From positions 4,745,001 to 4,809,000 of the forward strand of contig NZ_LT670818.1 in the NCBI RefSeq assembly GCF_900129505.1: 64,000 nucleotides of DNA. The letters run 5' to 3'. The first letter of the stretch is position 1. Each line of letters opens with the position of its first letter. The position numbers and the translations under genes are program-made. Of the stretch, positions 26,792-36,933 are shown in pieces. The stretch comes from Bradyrhizobium erythrophlei (GTDB lineage Bacteria; Pseudomonadota; Alphaproteobacteria; Rhizobiales; Xanthobacteraceae). Below the pieces are notes generated by a model that saw nothing but the letters and a program-made list of their open reading frames with translations, was not told where the DNA came from and ran no database searches.

Positions 26792-27364
26792 CTAGCACCA
26801 GTTCTTTCGCCGCAATTCGCGATCCGGCACGACTCCTAAGTCGAGACGATGCGCCGGGACGGAACGCTGCACGAATTCAATGCAGCTTACAAATCCCGAC
26901 GCGCGGCGGCGCGGGGCGAGGGGTTCATGGGATTCAATGTTGCGATGGCGCGCCGCGCGCTGATCCCGCAGTATGCTTTGGGACACTATGGCAGACTGTT
27001 TGGGGGGCTATGCGATCCCGGCAAGGGGTTGCCCTCATCTCGAATATCCGCCACCAACTGACCGAAGATAGAACGGCTTGCTGTTTCGGCCTGTCAAAAT
27101 TGTCCACTTCCGAGTTTGGCACTTCTCGCACATGGTTCAATGTCCGACTTGAGTCCGCTATGCGCTGCACAGTGGACATCGACACAAAGCAGCCCTCCGT
27201 AGCCAGTGATGCGCGTCCGGTCACACCCGCGCCTCAGCTGCCCTAGCCTAAAGCGTCATTATGAACCAGGGTCTATTGGGGCCTGCCTCATTCGGGCGAG
27301 CCTTTTTCTTTTGCGTGCAAATCCCGCAAGCATCTCATTCGTATTGCCGGGACGACGTGGAATG
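26792..27364. other. Gene-poor spacer
   Basis: About 570 bases without a confident gene. A 70-codon plus-strand frame (26849-27061, 'RRDGTLHEFNAAYKSRRAAA' near its start) has a protein-like first half but no ribosome site and an unnatural end, so it may be a decayed gene. A possible terminator is at 27280-27312. Confidence 0.4.
27280..27312 (+). terminator. Possible rho-independent terminator
   Basis: ggcctgcc and gggcgagcc can pair (one mismatch, one G-U) around a short loop, followed by tttttctttt. It faces plus-strand transcription coming from the 25.5-26.8 kb genes. Confidence 0.45.
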
Positions 27365-28942
27365 CTAATTCACCTGCCGCTCCTTGCCCTCCCAATAGGG
27401 ATCGCGCAGATGCCTGCGTAAAATCTTCCCCGATGGGTTGCGCGGCAGCGCCTCGATGAAGTCCACCGATTTCGGCGTCTTGAAACCGGCGATTCGTTCG
27501 CGGGTGAAGTTGATGATGTCGGTGGCGGTCGCGCTCTTGCCCTGCTTCATCACCACGATCGCCTTGACGGCTTCGCCCCATTTCTCGTCGGGAATGCCGA
27601 TCACCGCCACCTCGGCGACATCGGGATGATCGCAGATCGCGCTCTCGACCTCGGCGGGGTAGATGTTCTCGCCGCCAGAGATGATCATGTCCTTGATACG
27701 GTCGTGGATATAGAGATAGCCGTCCTTGTCGAGGTAGCCGGCATCTCCCGTGCGCAGCCAGCCGTCGGCGCCGAGCGTCCGGGCGGTGGCTTCAGGAAGG
27801 TTCCAGTAGCCGACCATGTTGGAGCCGGAGCGGGTGGCGATCTCGCCGACTTCGCTCGGCGGCAACCGGTTGCCATTGACATCGAGGATCGCAAGTTCGA
27901 TGCCCGGCAATGCCTTGCCGGCCGAGCGCATCCGGTCCAGTCCCTCGACATGGTCCTCGGGCGGCAGCGCCACGATGGTGCCGGTCGTTTCGGTCATGCC
28001 GTACATCTGCACGAAGCCGCATTTGAACACCTCGATGCATTCCTTCAGGAGTGCCGCCGGAATCGGCGAGGCGCCATAGAGCATGTATTTCAGCCGCGAG
28101 AAATCAACCTGGCGCGCGCGGGGTTGCCGCACCACGAACTGCATCGCGGCCGGCACCATGAACAATTTTGTAATTCCGGACTGCTCGAAGAAGTCCAATA
28201 TCCTGGTGGGATCGAACTCCCTGGCGATCACGCCTTTGGCGCCGTGATAGAGGCCCATCACCCCCCAGCCGGAGCCGCCGATATGGAAGATCGGCATCGC
28301 CACCAGCGAGACGTCGTCCTGGGTCCATTTGTTCCAGTCGGGCCTTTCGTCCTTGCCGGCTTCTACAAGGTTGAGGAAATTGGCGTGCGACAGCATCGCG
28401 CCTTTGGGCTTGCCTGTCGTGCCGGATGTATAAAGCTGGATGGCGATGTCCTTGCGCTCGATATCGACCTTCGGATCGTCGCCGCTCTGCGCGTCCCGCC
28501 ACGCGGTGTAGTTCAAAAAGCCCGGCGCGCTGCCTTCGGTCGCGATGAAGGTGCGCACATCAGGCAGTTGCGGCCTGATCCTGTCGATCAGGCCGGTAAA
28601 TTCAGGCCCGACGAACAGCACGGGCGCCTTGCAATCCTCGACGATGAAGGCGATCTCGGGCCCGGCCAGCCGCCAGTTCACCGGCGCCATCACCATATTG
28701 GCCTTGATCGCGCCCATCAGCAGCTCGAAATAGATGTCGCTGTTCTTGCCGAGATAGGCGATGCGCTCGCGCGGTTTCACGCCTTGCGCCTGCAACGCGT
28801 TGGCGACCCGGTTGGTCAGGACGTCGAACTGGGCAAAGCTGGTCTGGCGGCCCTCGAATTCGTAGACGACCGCATCGCCGCGGGTCTTCGCCCGCGCGCG
28901 CACCATATCGGCAAGGTTTGCCGGCACTTCGATGTCGGACAT
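27365..28942 (-). CDS. Acyl-CoA synthetase (AMP-forming fatty-acid CoA ligase)
   Basis: A 525-residue ANL-superfamily ligase that activates a carboxylic acid to its CoA thioester with ATP. The phosphate-binding motif 'YTSGTTGKPKGA' is at about residues 167-178. Further marks are 'YGMTETTG', 'GWLRTGDAGYLDKDGY', the hinge 'DRIKDMIISGGENIYPAE' and the catalytic lysine in 'LPRNPSGKILRR'. All core motifs are intact. The ATG at 28942 has GGGAG four bases upstream; a longer in-frame start at 29059 is unlikely. Followed upstream by a dienoyl-CoA-reductase-like SDR gene of the same strand, suggesting unsaturated or branched fatty acid use. Confidence 0.94.
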   Translation of the reverse strand: MSDIEVPANLADMVRARAKTRGDAVVYEFEGRQTSFAQFDVLTNRVANALQAQGVKPRERIAYLGKNSDIYFELLMGAIKANMVMAPVNWRLAGPEIAFIVEDCKAPVLFVGPEFTGLIDRIRPQLPDVRTFIATEGSAPGFLNYTAWRDAQSGDDPKVDIERKDIAIQLYTSGTTGKPKGAMLSHANFLNLVEAGKDERPDWNKWTQDDVSLVAMPIFHIGGSGWGVMGLYHGAKGVIAREFDPTRILDFFEQSGITKLFMVPAAMQFVVRQPRARQVDFSRLKYMLYGASPIPAALLKECIEVFKCGFVQMYGMTETTGTIVALPPEDHVEGLDRMRSAGKALPGIELAILDVNGNRLPPSEVGEIATRSGSNMVGYWNLPEATARTLGADGWLRTGDAGYLDKDGYLYIHDRIKDMIISGGENIYPAEVESAICDHPDVAEVAVIGIPDEKWGEAVKAIVVMKQGKSATATDIINFTRERIAGFKTPKSVDFIEALPRNPSGKILRRHLRDPYWEGKERQVN

Positions 28943-29143
28943 GTCGCTCCCGGACGTTTTGTCTTTGGTTGCGGCAATACTGGCGTCGTTGCGGGCCAAA
29001 GACAATACGGGAGGCTGGCATTCCCCGGATGCTGCGCGCGCGTTGGCGCTGCGCAGCATCCGGGGTCTATCGTTGTGCTACGAGGTGGGTCCCGGCTCCG
29101 AGTTCATCGCTTCGCGCTGCACCGCGTCCGGGAGACGATACCT

Positions 29144-30016
29144 TTACCCCCTTGCGGCCCGGTCCTTCTCGTTCTGCGCCTTGATCGAGTCGCGTGCCGC
29201 GGTCCAGTCGGCGTCTTTCCAGTCGCGCAGCTGATAGAAATTGCCGCCCATGGCCAGACCTTGGGCGCCGTCCATGGCGATGGTCTCGCCGTTGATCCAG
29301 TCGCAGCCGCCTGAAATCAGGAACACCGCGAGGTTTTGCAGTTCTTCCATCTTGCCGACCCGGCCCATCGGGTTCAGCGCCTTGGTGCGCGCGCCGGCCT
29401 CGTCGCCAGGTTTTATTCTTTTGCTCATGCCCTCGGTCGGGATTTCGCCGGGCGCGATGGTGTTGAGCCGGATGCCGTAATGGCCCCATTCCGTCGCCAG
29501 CGACATAGTCATGGCGTGGATCGCGGACTTGCTCATCGCCGAGGGCACCACATAGGGGCTGCCGTTGCGGACCCAGGTCACGGTGATCGACACCACATTG
29601 CCGGGCTGCTTCAAGGCGATCCAGCGCCTGCCGACTGCGTGCGTCACATAGAACGTGCCGTGCATGACGATATTGGCGACCGCGTCGAAGCCGCGCGGCG
29701 TCAGATCCTCGGTGCGCGAGATGAAATTGCCGGCGGCGTTGTTGATGAGGTCGGTCAGCGGGGCGTCACGGAAAATCGTCTCGATCATCTCGTCGACCGC
29801 CAGCGCATTCCGAATGTCGACGCCGTGGCTGGTGACCCGGCCGCCATAGAGGTCCATCAGTTCGGTCGCGGTTTCGTCGCAGACGCCTTTGCGTCGGCCG
29901 CAGATATGAACCTCGGCGCCGAGTTCGAGGAAGCGCGCCGCCATCGATTTGCCGAGCCCGGTGCCGCCGCCGGTGACCAGGATGCTCCGGCCTACAAGAA
30001 GCTTTTCATTGAACAT
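29144..30016 (-). CDS. SDR family oxidoreductase, 2,4-dienoyl-CoA reductase-like
   Basis: A 290-residue NADP-type SDR. The cofactor motif TGGGTGLG is near residues 15-22 and NNAAGNF near 91-97. In place of the usual YxxxK there is 'VVPSAMSKSAIHAM', and the next stretch 'EWGHYGIRLNTIAPG' followed by 'TEGMSKR' matches the mitochondrial 2,4-dienoyl-CoA reductase branch, which uses a differently placed tyrosine and a lysine. This points to reduction of dienoyl-CoA during unsaturated fatty acid oxidation. The gene is divergent from the crotonase at 30125 and lies upstream of an acyl-CoA synthetase on its own strand. Confidence 0.9.
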   Translation of the reverse strand: MFNEKLLVGRSILVTGGGTGLGKSMAARFLELGAEVHICGRRKGVCDETATELMDLYGGRVTSHGVDIRNALAVDEMIETIFRDAPLTDLINNAAGNFISRTEDLTPRGFDAVANIVMHGTFYVTHAVGRRWIALKQPGNVVSITVTWVRNGSPYVVPSAMSKSAIHAMTMSLATEWGHYGIRLNTIAPGEIPTEGMSKRIKPGDEAGARTKALNPMGRVGKMEELQNLAVFLISGGCDWINGETIAMDGAQGLAMGGNFYQLRDWKDADWTAARDSIKAQNEKDRAARG

Positions 30017-30124
30017 GGGGTTTCCGCCTGAAGGGATTGTCTGTTAATTGGTTGATTGACTAAATCCGGACAAGGCCGTTCTGTAAAGCAGAACCATAAT
30101 AAAGAAGCGCAGGGAGAACCGTCC

Positions 30125-30940
30125 ATGGATGATCGCGTCTCGGTCACGATTTCGGAGGGCGTCGCCGATGTCCGCCTGGTGCGGGTGGACAAGATGAATG
30201 CGCTCGATGCCGCGATGTTCGAGGCGCTGGTCGCCACTTCCGAGCGGCTTTCCCGCGAAAAAGGCCTCCGGGCGGTAGTATTGTCCGGGGAGGGACGGGC
30301 GTTTTGCGCCGGTCTCGACATGGGGCGGTTCGCCGAAATGAAGGAAAAGGGCGGCAACGGCATCGCCGGCGGCGAAAAGCGCGACCTTTCGGCCCGCACC
30401 TATGGGCTGGCCAATTTCCCGCAACAGGCGGTATGGGGCTGGCGACAGCTTCCGGTACCAGTGATCGCGGCGATCCAGGGCGTGGCGTTCGGCGGCGGCT
30501 TTCAGCTCGCGCTCGGCGCCGACATGCGATTTCTCAGTCCCGACGCGCGGATGTCGATCATGGAGATCAAGTGGGGCCTGGTGCCGGATATGGCGGGGAC
30601 GCCAATCCTGGCGAGCCTCGTGCGGGACGATATCCTGCGCGAGCTGACCTATACCGGGCGGATCTTTTCGGCGCAGGAGGCGATGGGTTTTGGCCTCGCC
30701 ACGCGCATCTGCGACGATCCGCGGGCTGCAGCCTTCGAGGTCGCCCGCGAGATCGCGGGAAAAAGCCCGGATGCGATCCGCGCCGCCAAGCGCATGCTGA
30801 ACCATCTCTCCCTTGATCCCGGCCCGGCGCTGCTTGCGGAGTCCGTCGAGCAACAGAAGCTGTTGGGTAGTCCGAACCAGACCGAGGCGGTGCGCGCCAA
30901 CATGGAAAAGCGCACGCCGCGCTTTGCGGATATTGGATAA
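30125..30940 (+). CDS. Crotonase / enoyl-CoA hydratase family protein
   Basis: A 271-residue crotonase-fold enzyme. Oxyanion-hole regions are 'GEGRAFCAGLDMGRFAEM' and 'QGVAFGGGFQLALGADM', with 'EIKWGLVPDMAGT' in the position of the catalytic glutamate/aspartate. The Asp-containing 'GLVPDM' pattern occurs in dienoyl-CoA isomerase-like members, but the precise reaction remains open. The ATG at 30125 has AGGGAG about nine bases upstream. It is divergent from the dienoyl-CoA reductase-like gene across about 108 bases and may act with it. Confidence 0.92.
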   Translation: MDDRVSVTISEGVADVRLVRVDKMNALDAAMFEALVATSERLSREKGLRAVVLSGEGRAFCAGLDMGRFAEMKEKGGNGIAGGEKRDLSARTYGLANFPQQAVWGWRQLPVPVIAAIQGVAFGGGFQLALGADMRFLSPDARMSIMEIKWGLVPDMAGTPILASLVRDDILRELTYTGRIFSAQEAMGFGLATRICDDPRAAAFEVAREIAGKSPDAIRAAKRMLNHLSLDPGPALLAESVEQQKLLGSPNQTEAVRANMEKRTPRFADIG

Positions 30941-30947
30941 CGACAAA

Positions 30948-31074
30948 CCCTCATCCCTGCGTAACGGCTTCGCCGTTATCGCTGGAGGAGCGGCGTCTTC
31001 GCCGCGTCTCGAAGGATGAGGCCTGTGGCCCCTCATGGTTCGAGACGCGCGAAGACGCGCTCCTCACCATGAGG
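30948..31074. repeat. Palindromic intergenic repeat ('ccctcatggttcgagacgcg' type)
   Basis: Contains a perfect small hairpin taacggcttcgccgtta (30964-30980) and a longer hairpin cctcatggttcgagacgcg / cgcgctcctcaccatgagg (31031-31049, 31056-31074). A relative at 58850-58939 carries an IS1182-type insertion. Confidence 0.8.
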
Positions 31075-31107
31075 ACGTCTTAGCCGACGAGAGATCGGAA
31101 AGAGACA

Positions 31108-32652
31108 ATGACAGCGCAGCAGCTCTTCCCCGGCATCATCAGCGGCGGGCGGCGGCGCGGCCATGCCGAGGTGGCGGGTCGCGCCGCGCGCTTGGCTGGC
31201 GGCTACGAGGGGCTGGGCGTCAAGTCGGGCGACAGCGTCTGCATCCTCATGCGCAACGACATCGCCTTTATCGAGGCGGCCTATGGCGCGATGCAGCTCG
31301 GCGCCTATGCGGTGCCGGTGAACTGGCACTTCAAGCCGGAGGAGATCCATTACATCCTCTCGGATTCCGGCACCCGCGTCCTGGTCGCCCATGCCGACAT
31401 GCTGCATCAGTTGCGGGACTCGATTCCCGAAGGCGTCACCGTGCTCAGCGTGCCGACGCCACCGGAAATCCTGAGCCATTACAAGATCGATTCCGATACT
31501 CTCGCCGCGCCCGATTTCGCCATCGACCTGGAATCCTGGCTGGAACAGCAACAGCCCTATGGCGGACCGGCGCGGCCGCAGCCGGCGAACATGATCTACA
31601 CCTCCGGCACGACGGGGCATCCGAAGGGCGTGCGCCGCCACGCGCCGACGCCCGAGCAAAGCGCCTCCGCGGAGCGGATGCGCGCTTTGATTTACGGCCT
31701 GAGGCTGGGCGCGCGGGCGCTGTTGCCGGGGCCGCTCTATCACTCCGCGCCGAATTCCTTCGGCCTGCGCGCCGGCCGTCTCGGCGGCGCGCTGGTCCTG
31801 ATGCCGCGGTTCGAGCCCGAAGAGTTCTTGCGGCTGGTCGAGGCCGAGCGGATCGACACCATTTTCATGGTGCCGACCATGTTCATCCGCCTGATGAAAT
31901 TGCCCGAGGCGGTGCGCGGGAAATACGACATGTCTTCGCTGCATCACGTGATCCATGCCGCCGCGCCCTGTCCCGCCGCCGTCAAGCGCGCGATGATCGA
32001 ATGGTGGGGGCCGGTGATCCATGAATTCTACGGCTCCACCGAATCCGGCGCCGTCACCTTCGCCAATTCGGAGGACGCCCTGAAAAAGCCCGGCACCGTC
32101 GGCAAAATCGCGCCGGGCGCCGAGCTTCGCTTCGTCGGCGAGGACGGAAAGATGTTGCCGCAGGGCGAGATCGGCGAGATCTATTCGAAGATCGCGGGCA
32201 ATCCGGATTTCACCTATCACAACAAGCCGGAGAAGCGCGCCGAGATCGACCGCGACGGCTTTATCACCTCCGGCGATATCGGTTACCTCGATGAGGACGG
32301 CTATGTCTTCATCTGCGACCGCAAGCGCGACATGGTGATTTCAGGCGGCGTCAACATCTATCCTGCCGAAATCGAGGCGGCGCTGCACGCGGTTCCCGGC
32401 GTGCACGATTGCGCCGTATTCGGCATTCCCGACGAGGAATTCGGCGAGGCGCTGATGGCGGTGGTGGAACCGCAAGCAGGGGTGACGCTCGATATCGCGG
32501 ACATCCGCACGCGGCTCAAGACTTCGCTCGCCGACTACAAGGTGCCAAAACACATCGAAATCCTCAAAAACCTCCCGCGCGAGGATTCCGGCAAGATCTT
32601 CAAGCGCAGGCTGCGCGACCCCTATTGGGAGCGGGCCGGGCGGCGGATCTAG
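31108..32652 (+). CDS. Acyl-CoA ligase (ATP-dependent, AMP-forming)
   Basis: A 514-residue ANL-superfamily ligase. The phosphate loop '[12 protein letters not shown]' is at about residues 164-175. Further motifs are 'YGSTESG', '[16 protein letters not shown]', the hinge '[18 protein letters not shown]' and the C-terminal lysine in '[14 protein letters not shown]'. The N-terminus is shorter than in many relatives: the frame lacks about 20-30 residues of the usual start, but the core is complete. GGAAAG precedes the ATG. Second ligase of this kind in the region (the other is at 27365-28942), probably for a different acid. Confidence 0.93.
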   Translation: MTAQQLFPGIISGGRRRGHAEVAGRAARLAGGYEGLGVKSGDSVCILMRNDIAFIEAAYGAMQLGAYAVPVNWHFKPEEIHYILSDSGTRVLVAHADMLHQLRDSIPEGVTVLSVPTPPEILSHYKIDSDTLAAPDFAIDLESWLEQQQPYGGPARPQPANMIYTSGTTGHPKGVRRHAPTPEQSASAERMRALIYGLRLGARALLPGPLYHSAPNSFGLRAGRLGGALVLMPRFEPEEFLRLVEAERIDTIFMVPTMFIRLMKLPEAVRGKYDMSSLHHVIHAAAPCPAAVKRAMIEWWGPVIHEFYGSTESGAVTFANSEDALKKPGTVGKIAPGAELRFVGEDGKMLPQGEIGEIYSKIAGNPDFTYHNKPEKRAEIDRDGFITSGDIGYLDEDGYVFICDRKRDMVISGGVNIYPAEIEAALHAVPGVHDCAVFGIPDEEFGEALMAVVEPQAGVTLDIADIRTRLKTSLADYKVPKHIEILKNLPREDSGKIFKRRLRDPYWERAGRRI

Positions 32653-32768
32653 GAGTCTTTCGCGCCGGCTTTCGCCGGGGCGATGAAGATCGCCTCCATC
32701 TTTATCTTGCGCTGCGGCAAAAAAGTTGCAGACTCCGGATTGCCGGGCAGCTTCTGGAGGATCTCGCC

Positions 32769-35564
32769 GTGTCACCCCAGATCATGCCTTCCGAACCCGA
32801 GTTGCGGTCCAATCGCGCTGAGGAAGCTCAGGCGCTTGAGGAGGATACCCGGCTGCGGAATGACATCCGGCTGCTCGGGCGCATCCTTGGCGATACCGTG
32901 CGCGACCAGGAGGGCGCCGGTGTGTTCGACCTCGTCGAGCGCATCCGGCAGACCTCGATCCGGTTCCACCGCGACGACGACAAGCCGGCGCGGCGCGAGC
33001 TTGAGATCATCCTCGACAGCATGTCGACCAGCCAGACCGTGCGCATCGTGCGCGCCTTCAGCTATTTTTCGCACCTCGCCAATATCGCCGAAGACCAGAA
33101 CAACATCCGTCAGATGCGGGCGCGCTCCGCCGCCGGGGGGGCACCGCACCCGGGCACGCTGGCGCTGACGCTGTCGCATGCGCGCGCCACCGGCATCAGC
33201 CCGGCCGATCTGCGCAAATTCTTCGCCTCAGCCCTGGTCGGCCCGGTGCTGACAGCGCATCCCACCGAAGTCCGCCGCAAGAGCACCATCGACCGCGAGA
33301 TGGAGATCGCAGCGCTACTGGATCGGCGCGAACGCGTCCAGTTGACGCCGGAGGAAATAGCGGCCAGCGACGAGGAGCTGCGCCGGGAAGTGCTGACGCT
33401 GTGGCAGACCAATTTGCTGCGCCGGACCAAGCTCACCGTGCTCGACGAGGTCGCCAATGGCCTGTCGTTCTATGATTACACCTTCCTGCACGAGGTGCCG
33501 CGGCTGCATTGCGCGCTGGAGGACCGGCTGAACGAGGCCGACGGCGCGAAGGCGGAGCTGGCGTCGTTCCTGCGCATGGGAAGCTGGATCGGCGGCGATC
33601 GCGACGGCAACCCGTTCGTGACGGCGGAGGTGATGCGCGGAACGCTGCGCCTGCAGTCGAGCCGGTTGATGCACTATTATCTCGAGGAACTGCACGTGCT
33701 CGGTTCCGAACTGTCGCTTGCCGCCCATCTCGCCGACATCTCCAAGGATTTGCGCGCGCTTGCCGAGCGCTCGCCCGATACCTCGCCGCATCGAAGCGGC
33801 GAACCGTATCGGTTGGCGGTGTCCGGCATCTACGCCAGGCTCACCGCTACCGCCGCGCGGCTGGATGTCGCGATCACCCGGGCGCCGGTCGGTGAAGCCG
33901 CGCCCTACGCCGACGTCGGGGAGTTCAAGGCCGATCTCGATACGCTCCACCGCTCGCTGATATCGAACAAATCGGGCGTGATCGCGCGGGGCCGGCTGCG
34001 GCAGTTGCGCCGCGCCGTGGATTGTTTCGGCTTTCACCTCGCAAGCCTCGACATCCGGCAGAATTCGGCCGTGCACGAGCGCACCGTCGCCGAGCTGATC
34101 GACGCGGCGATGCCCGGCATGTCCTATCTGGCTCTGAACGAAGAGGCGCGGATCGCGCTTCTGATGGGCGAGCTGCGCAATACCCGCCCGCTGACGTCGT
34201 CCTTCGTGAAATACAGCGAGGAGACGCTGGACGAACTCGCGGTGTTGCATGCGGCGGCCGAAGCGCACGCCAAGTTCGGTGCCGACACGATTCCCCAATG
34301 CATCATCTCGATGTGCAAGGGGGTCTCCGACATGCTGGAGGTCGCGCTGCTGCTGAAGGAAGTCGGGCTGGTCGACCCGTCCGGCCGCAGCGCGATCAAC
34401 ATCGTGCCGCTGTTCGAGACGATCGAGGATCTGCAGGCCTCCAGCGCCATCATGGACCGAATGCTGTCGCTGCATGATTATCGCAAGCTGGTGGACAGCC
34501 GCGGCGCCGTGCAGGAAGTGATGCTCGGCTACTCCGACAGCAACAAGGATGGCGGTTTCGTCACCTCGGGCTGGGAGCTCTACAAGGCCGAGATCGGCCT
34601 GGTCGAGGTGTTCGAGCGCCACCATGTGCGGTTACGGCTGTTTCACGGCCGCGGCGGTTCGGTCGGCCGCGGCGGCGGGCCGAGCTATGACGCCATCATC
34701 GCCCAGCCCGGCGGAGCGGTAAACGGCCAGATCCGGATCACCGAGCAGGGCGAGATCATCTCCAGCAAATACTCCAACGCCGAGGTCGGCCGCAATAATC
34801 TGGAGATCCTAGCCGCCGCCACGCTGGAAGCGAGCCTGCTGCAGCCGCGGCACAGCGCGCCGCAGCGGGAATATCTCGAAGCTATGGACCAATTGTCGGC
34901 ATTGGCTTTCAGGGCTTATCGCGGCCTGGTCTATGAGACCGAAGGCTTTGCCGAGTATTTCTGGAATTCCACCGTCATCACCGAGATCGCCACGCTGAAC
35001 ATCGGCAGCCGGCCGGCGTCGCGCAAGAAAACCCGCGAGATCGAGGACCTCCGCGCCATTCCCTGGGTGTTCAGCTGGGCGCAATGCCGGCTGATGCTGC
35101 CGGGATGGTATGGCTTCGGCAGCGCGGTCGAGGCCTGGATCAAGCAGTATCCCGACAAGGGCATGCCGTTCCTGCGCGAACTCTACCGCGAGTGGCCGTT
35201 CTTCCGCACGCTGTTGTCGAACATGGACATGGTGCTGGCGAAAAGCTCGATCGCGATCGCCTCGCGTTACGCCGAACTGGTGCCGGATGAGGCGTTGCGC
35301 GAAAAAATCTTCGGGCGCATCCGCCAGGAGTGGCAGACCTCGATCGAGATGCTGCTGGACATCATGGGGCAGGAGCGCCTGCTGCAGGGCAATCCTTTGC
35401 TGGAGCGTTCGATCCGCAACCGTTTTCCCTATCTCGATCCCCTGAACCACGTCCAGGTCGAGCTCTTGAAGGAGCATCGCGCGCAAAATCCCGACGAGCA
35501 GGTGCTGCGCGGTATCCAGCTCACCATCAACGGCATTTCGGCGGGGCTAAGGAATAGCGGGTAA
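32769..35564 (+). CDS. ppc: Phosphoenolpyruvate carboxylase
   Basis: A 931-residue cytosolic enzyme that carboxylates phosphoenolpyruvate with bicarbonate to oxaloacetate and refills the TCA cycle. Signature regions: '[17 protein letters not shown]' with the catalytic histidine (about residue 165), '[15 protein letters not shown]', '[20 protein letters not shown]', and the glycine-rich '[18 protein letters not shown]'. The GTG at 32769 is chosen because GGAGG lies eight bases upstream and the N-terminus then agrees with bradyrhizobial PEPC; ATG 32784 is the alternative. The only clear central-metabolism gene in the window, flanked by intergenic repeats. Confidence 0.97.
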   Translation: MSPQIMPSEPELRSNRAEEAQALEEDTRLRNDIRLLGRILGDTVRDQEGAGVFDLVERIRQTSIRFHRDDDKPARRELEIILDSMSTSQTVRIVRAFSYFSHLANIAEDQNNIRQMRARSAAGGAPHPGTLALTLSHARATGISPADLRKFFASALVGPVLTAHPTEVRRKSTIDREMEIAALLDRRERVQLTPEEIAASDEELRREVLTLWQTNLLRRTKLTVLDEVANGLSFYDYTFLHEVPRLHCALEDRLNEADGAKAELASFLRMGSWIGGDRDGNPFVTAEVMRGTLRLQSSRLMHYYLEELHVLGSELSLAAHLADISKDLRALAERSPDTSPHRSGEPYRLAVSGIYARLTATAARLDVAITRAPVGEAAPYADVGEFKADLDTLHRSLISNKSGVIARGRLRQLRRAVDCFGFHLASLDIRQNSAVHERTVAELIDAAMPGMSYLALNEEARIALLMGELRNTRPLTSSFVKYSEETLDELAVLHAAAEAHAKFGADTIPQCIISMCKGVSDMLEVALLLKEVGLVDPSGRSAINIVPLFETIEDLQASSAIMDRMLSLHDYRKLVDSRGAVQEVMLGYSDSNKDGGFVTSGWELYKAEIGLVEVFERHHVRLRLFHGRGGSVGRGGGPSYDAIIAQPGGAVNGQIRITEQGEIISSKYSNAEVGRNNLEILAAATLEASLLQPRHSAPQREYLEAMDQLSALAFRAYRGLVYETEGFAEYFWNSTVITEIATLNIGSRPASRKKTREIEDLRAIPWVFSWAQCRLMLPGWYGFGSAVEAWIKQYPDKGMPFLRELYREWPFFRTLLSNMDMVLAKSSIAIASRYAELVPDEALREKIFGRIRQEWQTSIEMLLDIMGQERLLQGNPLLERSIRNRFPYLDPLNHVQVELLKEHRAQNPDEQVLRGIQLTINGISAGLRNSG

Positions 35565-35566
35565 TT

Positions 35567-35646
35567 GTCATTCCGGGGCGCGCGTCAGCGCGAACCCGGA
35601 ATCTCGCAATTCCGGGTCCACGCGAAGACGCGTGCCCCGGAATGAC
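35567..35646. repeat. Palindromic intergenic repeat ('gtcattccgggg' type)
   Basis: Begins gtcattccggggcgcgcgtc and ends gcgtgccccggaatgac, near-perfect inverted arms with an internal cccggaatctcgcaattccggg hairpin, between convergent genes. Confidence 0.85.
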
Positions 35647-35669
35647 GATAGTAGCCAGCAGGAAGCCGG

Positions 35670-36839
35670 TTACGGCTTCAGGGCGCCTTGCGCACTCGTG
35701 TACACGGCATAGAGCGATGTCGAGCCGCAGATGTAGAGTCTATTTCGTTGCTGACCGCCGAAGCACAGGTTGGCGACAGTTTCCGGTATGTGGATCTTGC
35801 CGAGTAGATCGCCGTCACGCGTGTAGCAGCGCACGCCGTCCTCGTTCGGATCGCCCCAACCCACGGAGCACCAAACATTCCCGTCGGTGTCACAGCGCAT
35901 GCCGTCGGTAATGCTGGGCTTGGGCATTTCCGCGAAGACTTTGCTGTTTGAAACTTTTCCGGACCCGACATCCAGGTCGAACGCGCGGATATGCGACGGG
36001 TTGTCCGGGCCATCCGTGAATCCGGTGTCGATGACATAGAGCTTCTTCTCGTCAGGCGACAGCGCAATGCCGTTGGGCTCGACGAAGTCATCGACGACAA
36101 CCTTGACGTCACCGGATTTCGGATCCACCCGGTAGACATTATGCTTTTCCTGCTCAGGCTCGGCTTTGACGCCCTCATAATAGCCGCCGATGCCGTAGAC
36201 GGGATCGGTGAACCAGATCGAACCATCGGAAGCGACAACCGCGTCGTTCGGCGAGTTCAGTTTCTTGCCATTGTACTTGTCGGCGATGATGGTGATCGAG
36301 CCGTCCAGTTCGGTCCGGGTGACCCGTCGGCCGCTATGTTCGCACGTGATCAGGCGTCCTTCCCGATCAATGGTGTTGCCGTTCGAGTTCATCGACGGCT
36401 GGCGGAATACGCTGAGGTGACCGTCATCCTCCGAGAAGCGCATGATGCGGTTGTTGGGAATGTCGCTGAACAGCACGTAGCGGCCAGCCGGGAAGTAGAC
36501 CGGGCCCTCGGCCCAGCGCGTCCCGGTCGCGACGCGCTCAACCGCCATAGTGCCGGCAAAGGCCGGGAAACCGGCAGGTCCGAACGAAACCTTGGGGTGG
36601 GCAGACTCCAAGTGAGAATCCGGATAGCGGCTTCCCGTTAGCGGTCCCAAGGGCAGTGGATCGGTCGACTGGGTTGGCGAGCCCAATTGGCCGAACGGCG
36701 CGACGGTCGCCGCAGAGGCCGCTTTCACGGTCACCGCCGTGACGGCTAACGTCGCCGCGCCCTTGATCAGGTTGCGGCGGTCGAAACCGCTGGATCCGCC
36801 TTTGTCTGGATGTTCGGGAAAGGTCAGTGGGGTTGTCAT
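35670..36839 (-). CDS. SMP-30/gluconolactonase family protein with Tat signal
   Basis: A 389-residue six-bladed beta-propeller of the SMP-30/gluconolactonase (LRE) family, lactone hydrolases. The N-terminus has a twin-arginine signal ('FDRRNLIKGAATLAV', ending near 'AASAA'), so export is folded, through Tat, to the periplasm. Metal-binding propeller stretches include 'GTRWAEGPVYFPAGRYVLFS', 'NSPNDAVVASDGSIWFTDP' and 'VEPNGIALSPDEKKLYVID'. The ATG at 36839 has GGAGG four to eight bases upstream; the frame extends to 36908 without support. Substrate unknown; some relatives hydrolyse sugar lactones. Confidence 0.93.
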   Translation of the reverse strand: MTTPLTFPEHPDKGGSSGFDRRNLIKGAATLAVTAVTVKAASAATVAPFGQLGSPTQSTDPLPLGPLTGSRYPDSHLESAHPKVSFGPAGFPAFAGTMAVERVATGTRWAEGPVYFPAGRYVLFSDIPNNRIMRFSEDDGHLSVFRQPSMNSNGNTIDREGRLITCEHSGRRVTRTELDGSITIIADKYNGKKLNSPNDAVVASDGSIWFTDPVYGIGGYYEGVKAEPEQEKHNVYRVDPKSGDVKVVVDDFVEPNGIALSPDEKKLYVIDTGFTDGPDNPSHIRAFDLDVGSGKVSNSKVFAEMPKPSITDGMRCDTDGNVWCSVGWGDPNEDGVRCYTRDGDLLGKIHIPETVANLCFGGQQRNRLYICGSTSLYAVYTSAQGALKP

Positions 36840-36933
36840 GATTTCCTCCCATGTTTTTTGTTGGGAGGAAATCATGTGCCCGCAATCCGGCATAAAGCGG
36901 GCGGACAACCAGAGATAGACCGGCTTTCGATCC

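Noticed and set aside
31108..31170. Truncation of the second acyl-CoA ligase by a frameshift
   Set aside because: The N-terminus is short, but a ribosome site precedes the ATG and all later motifs are in one frame, so no break is evident.
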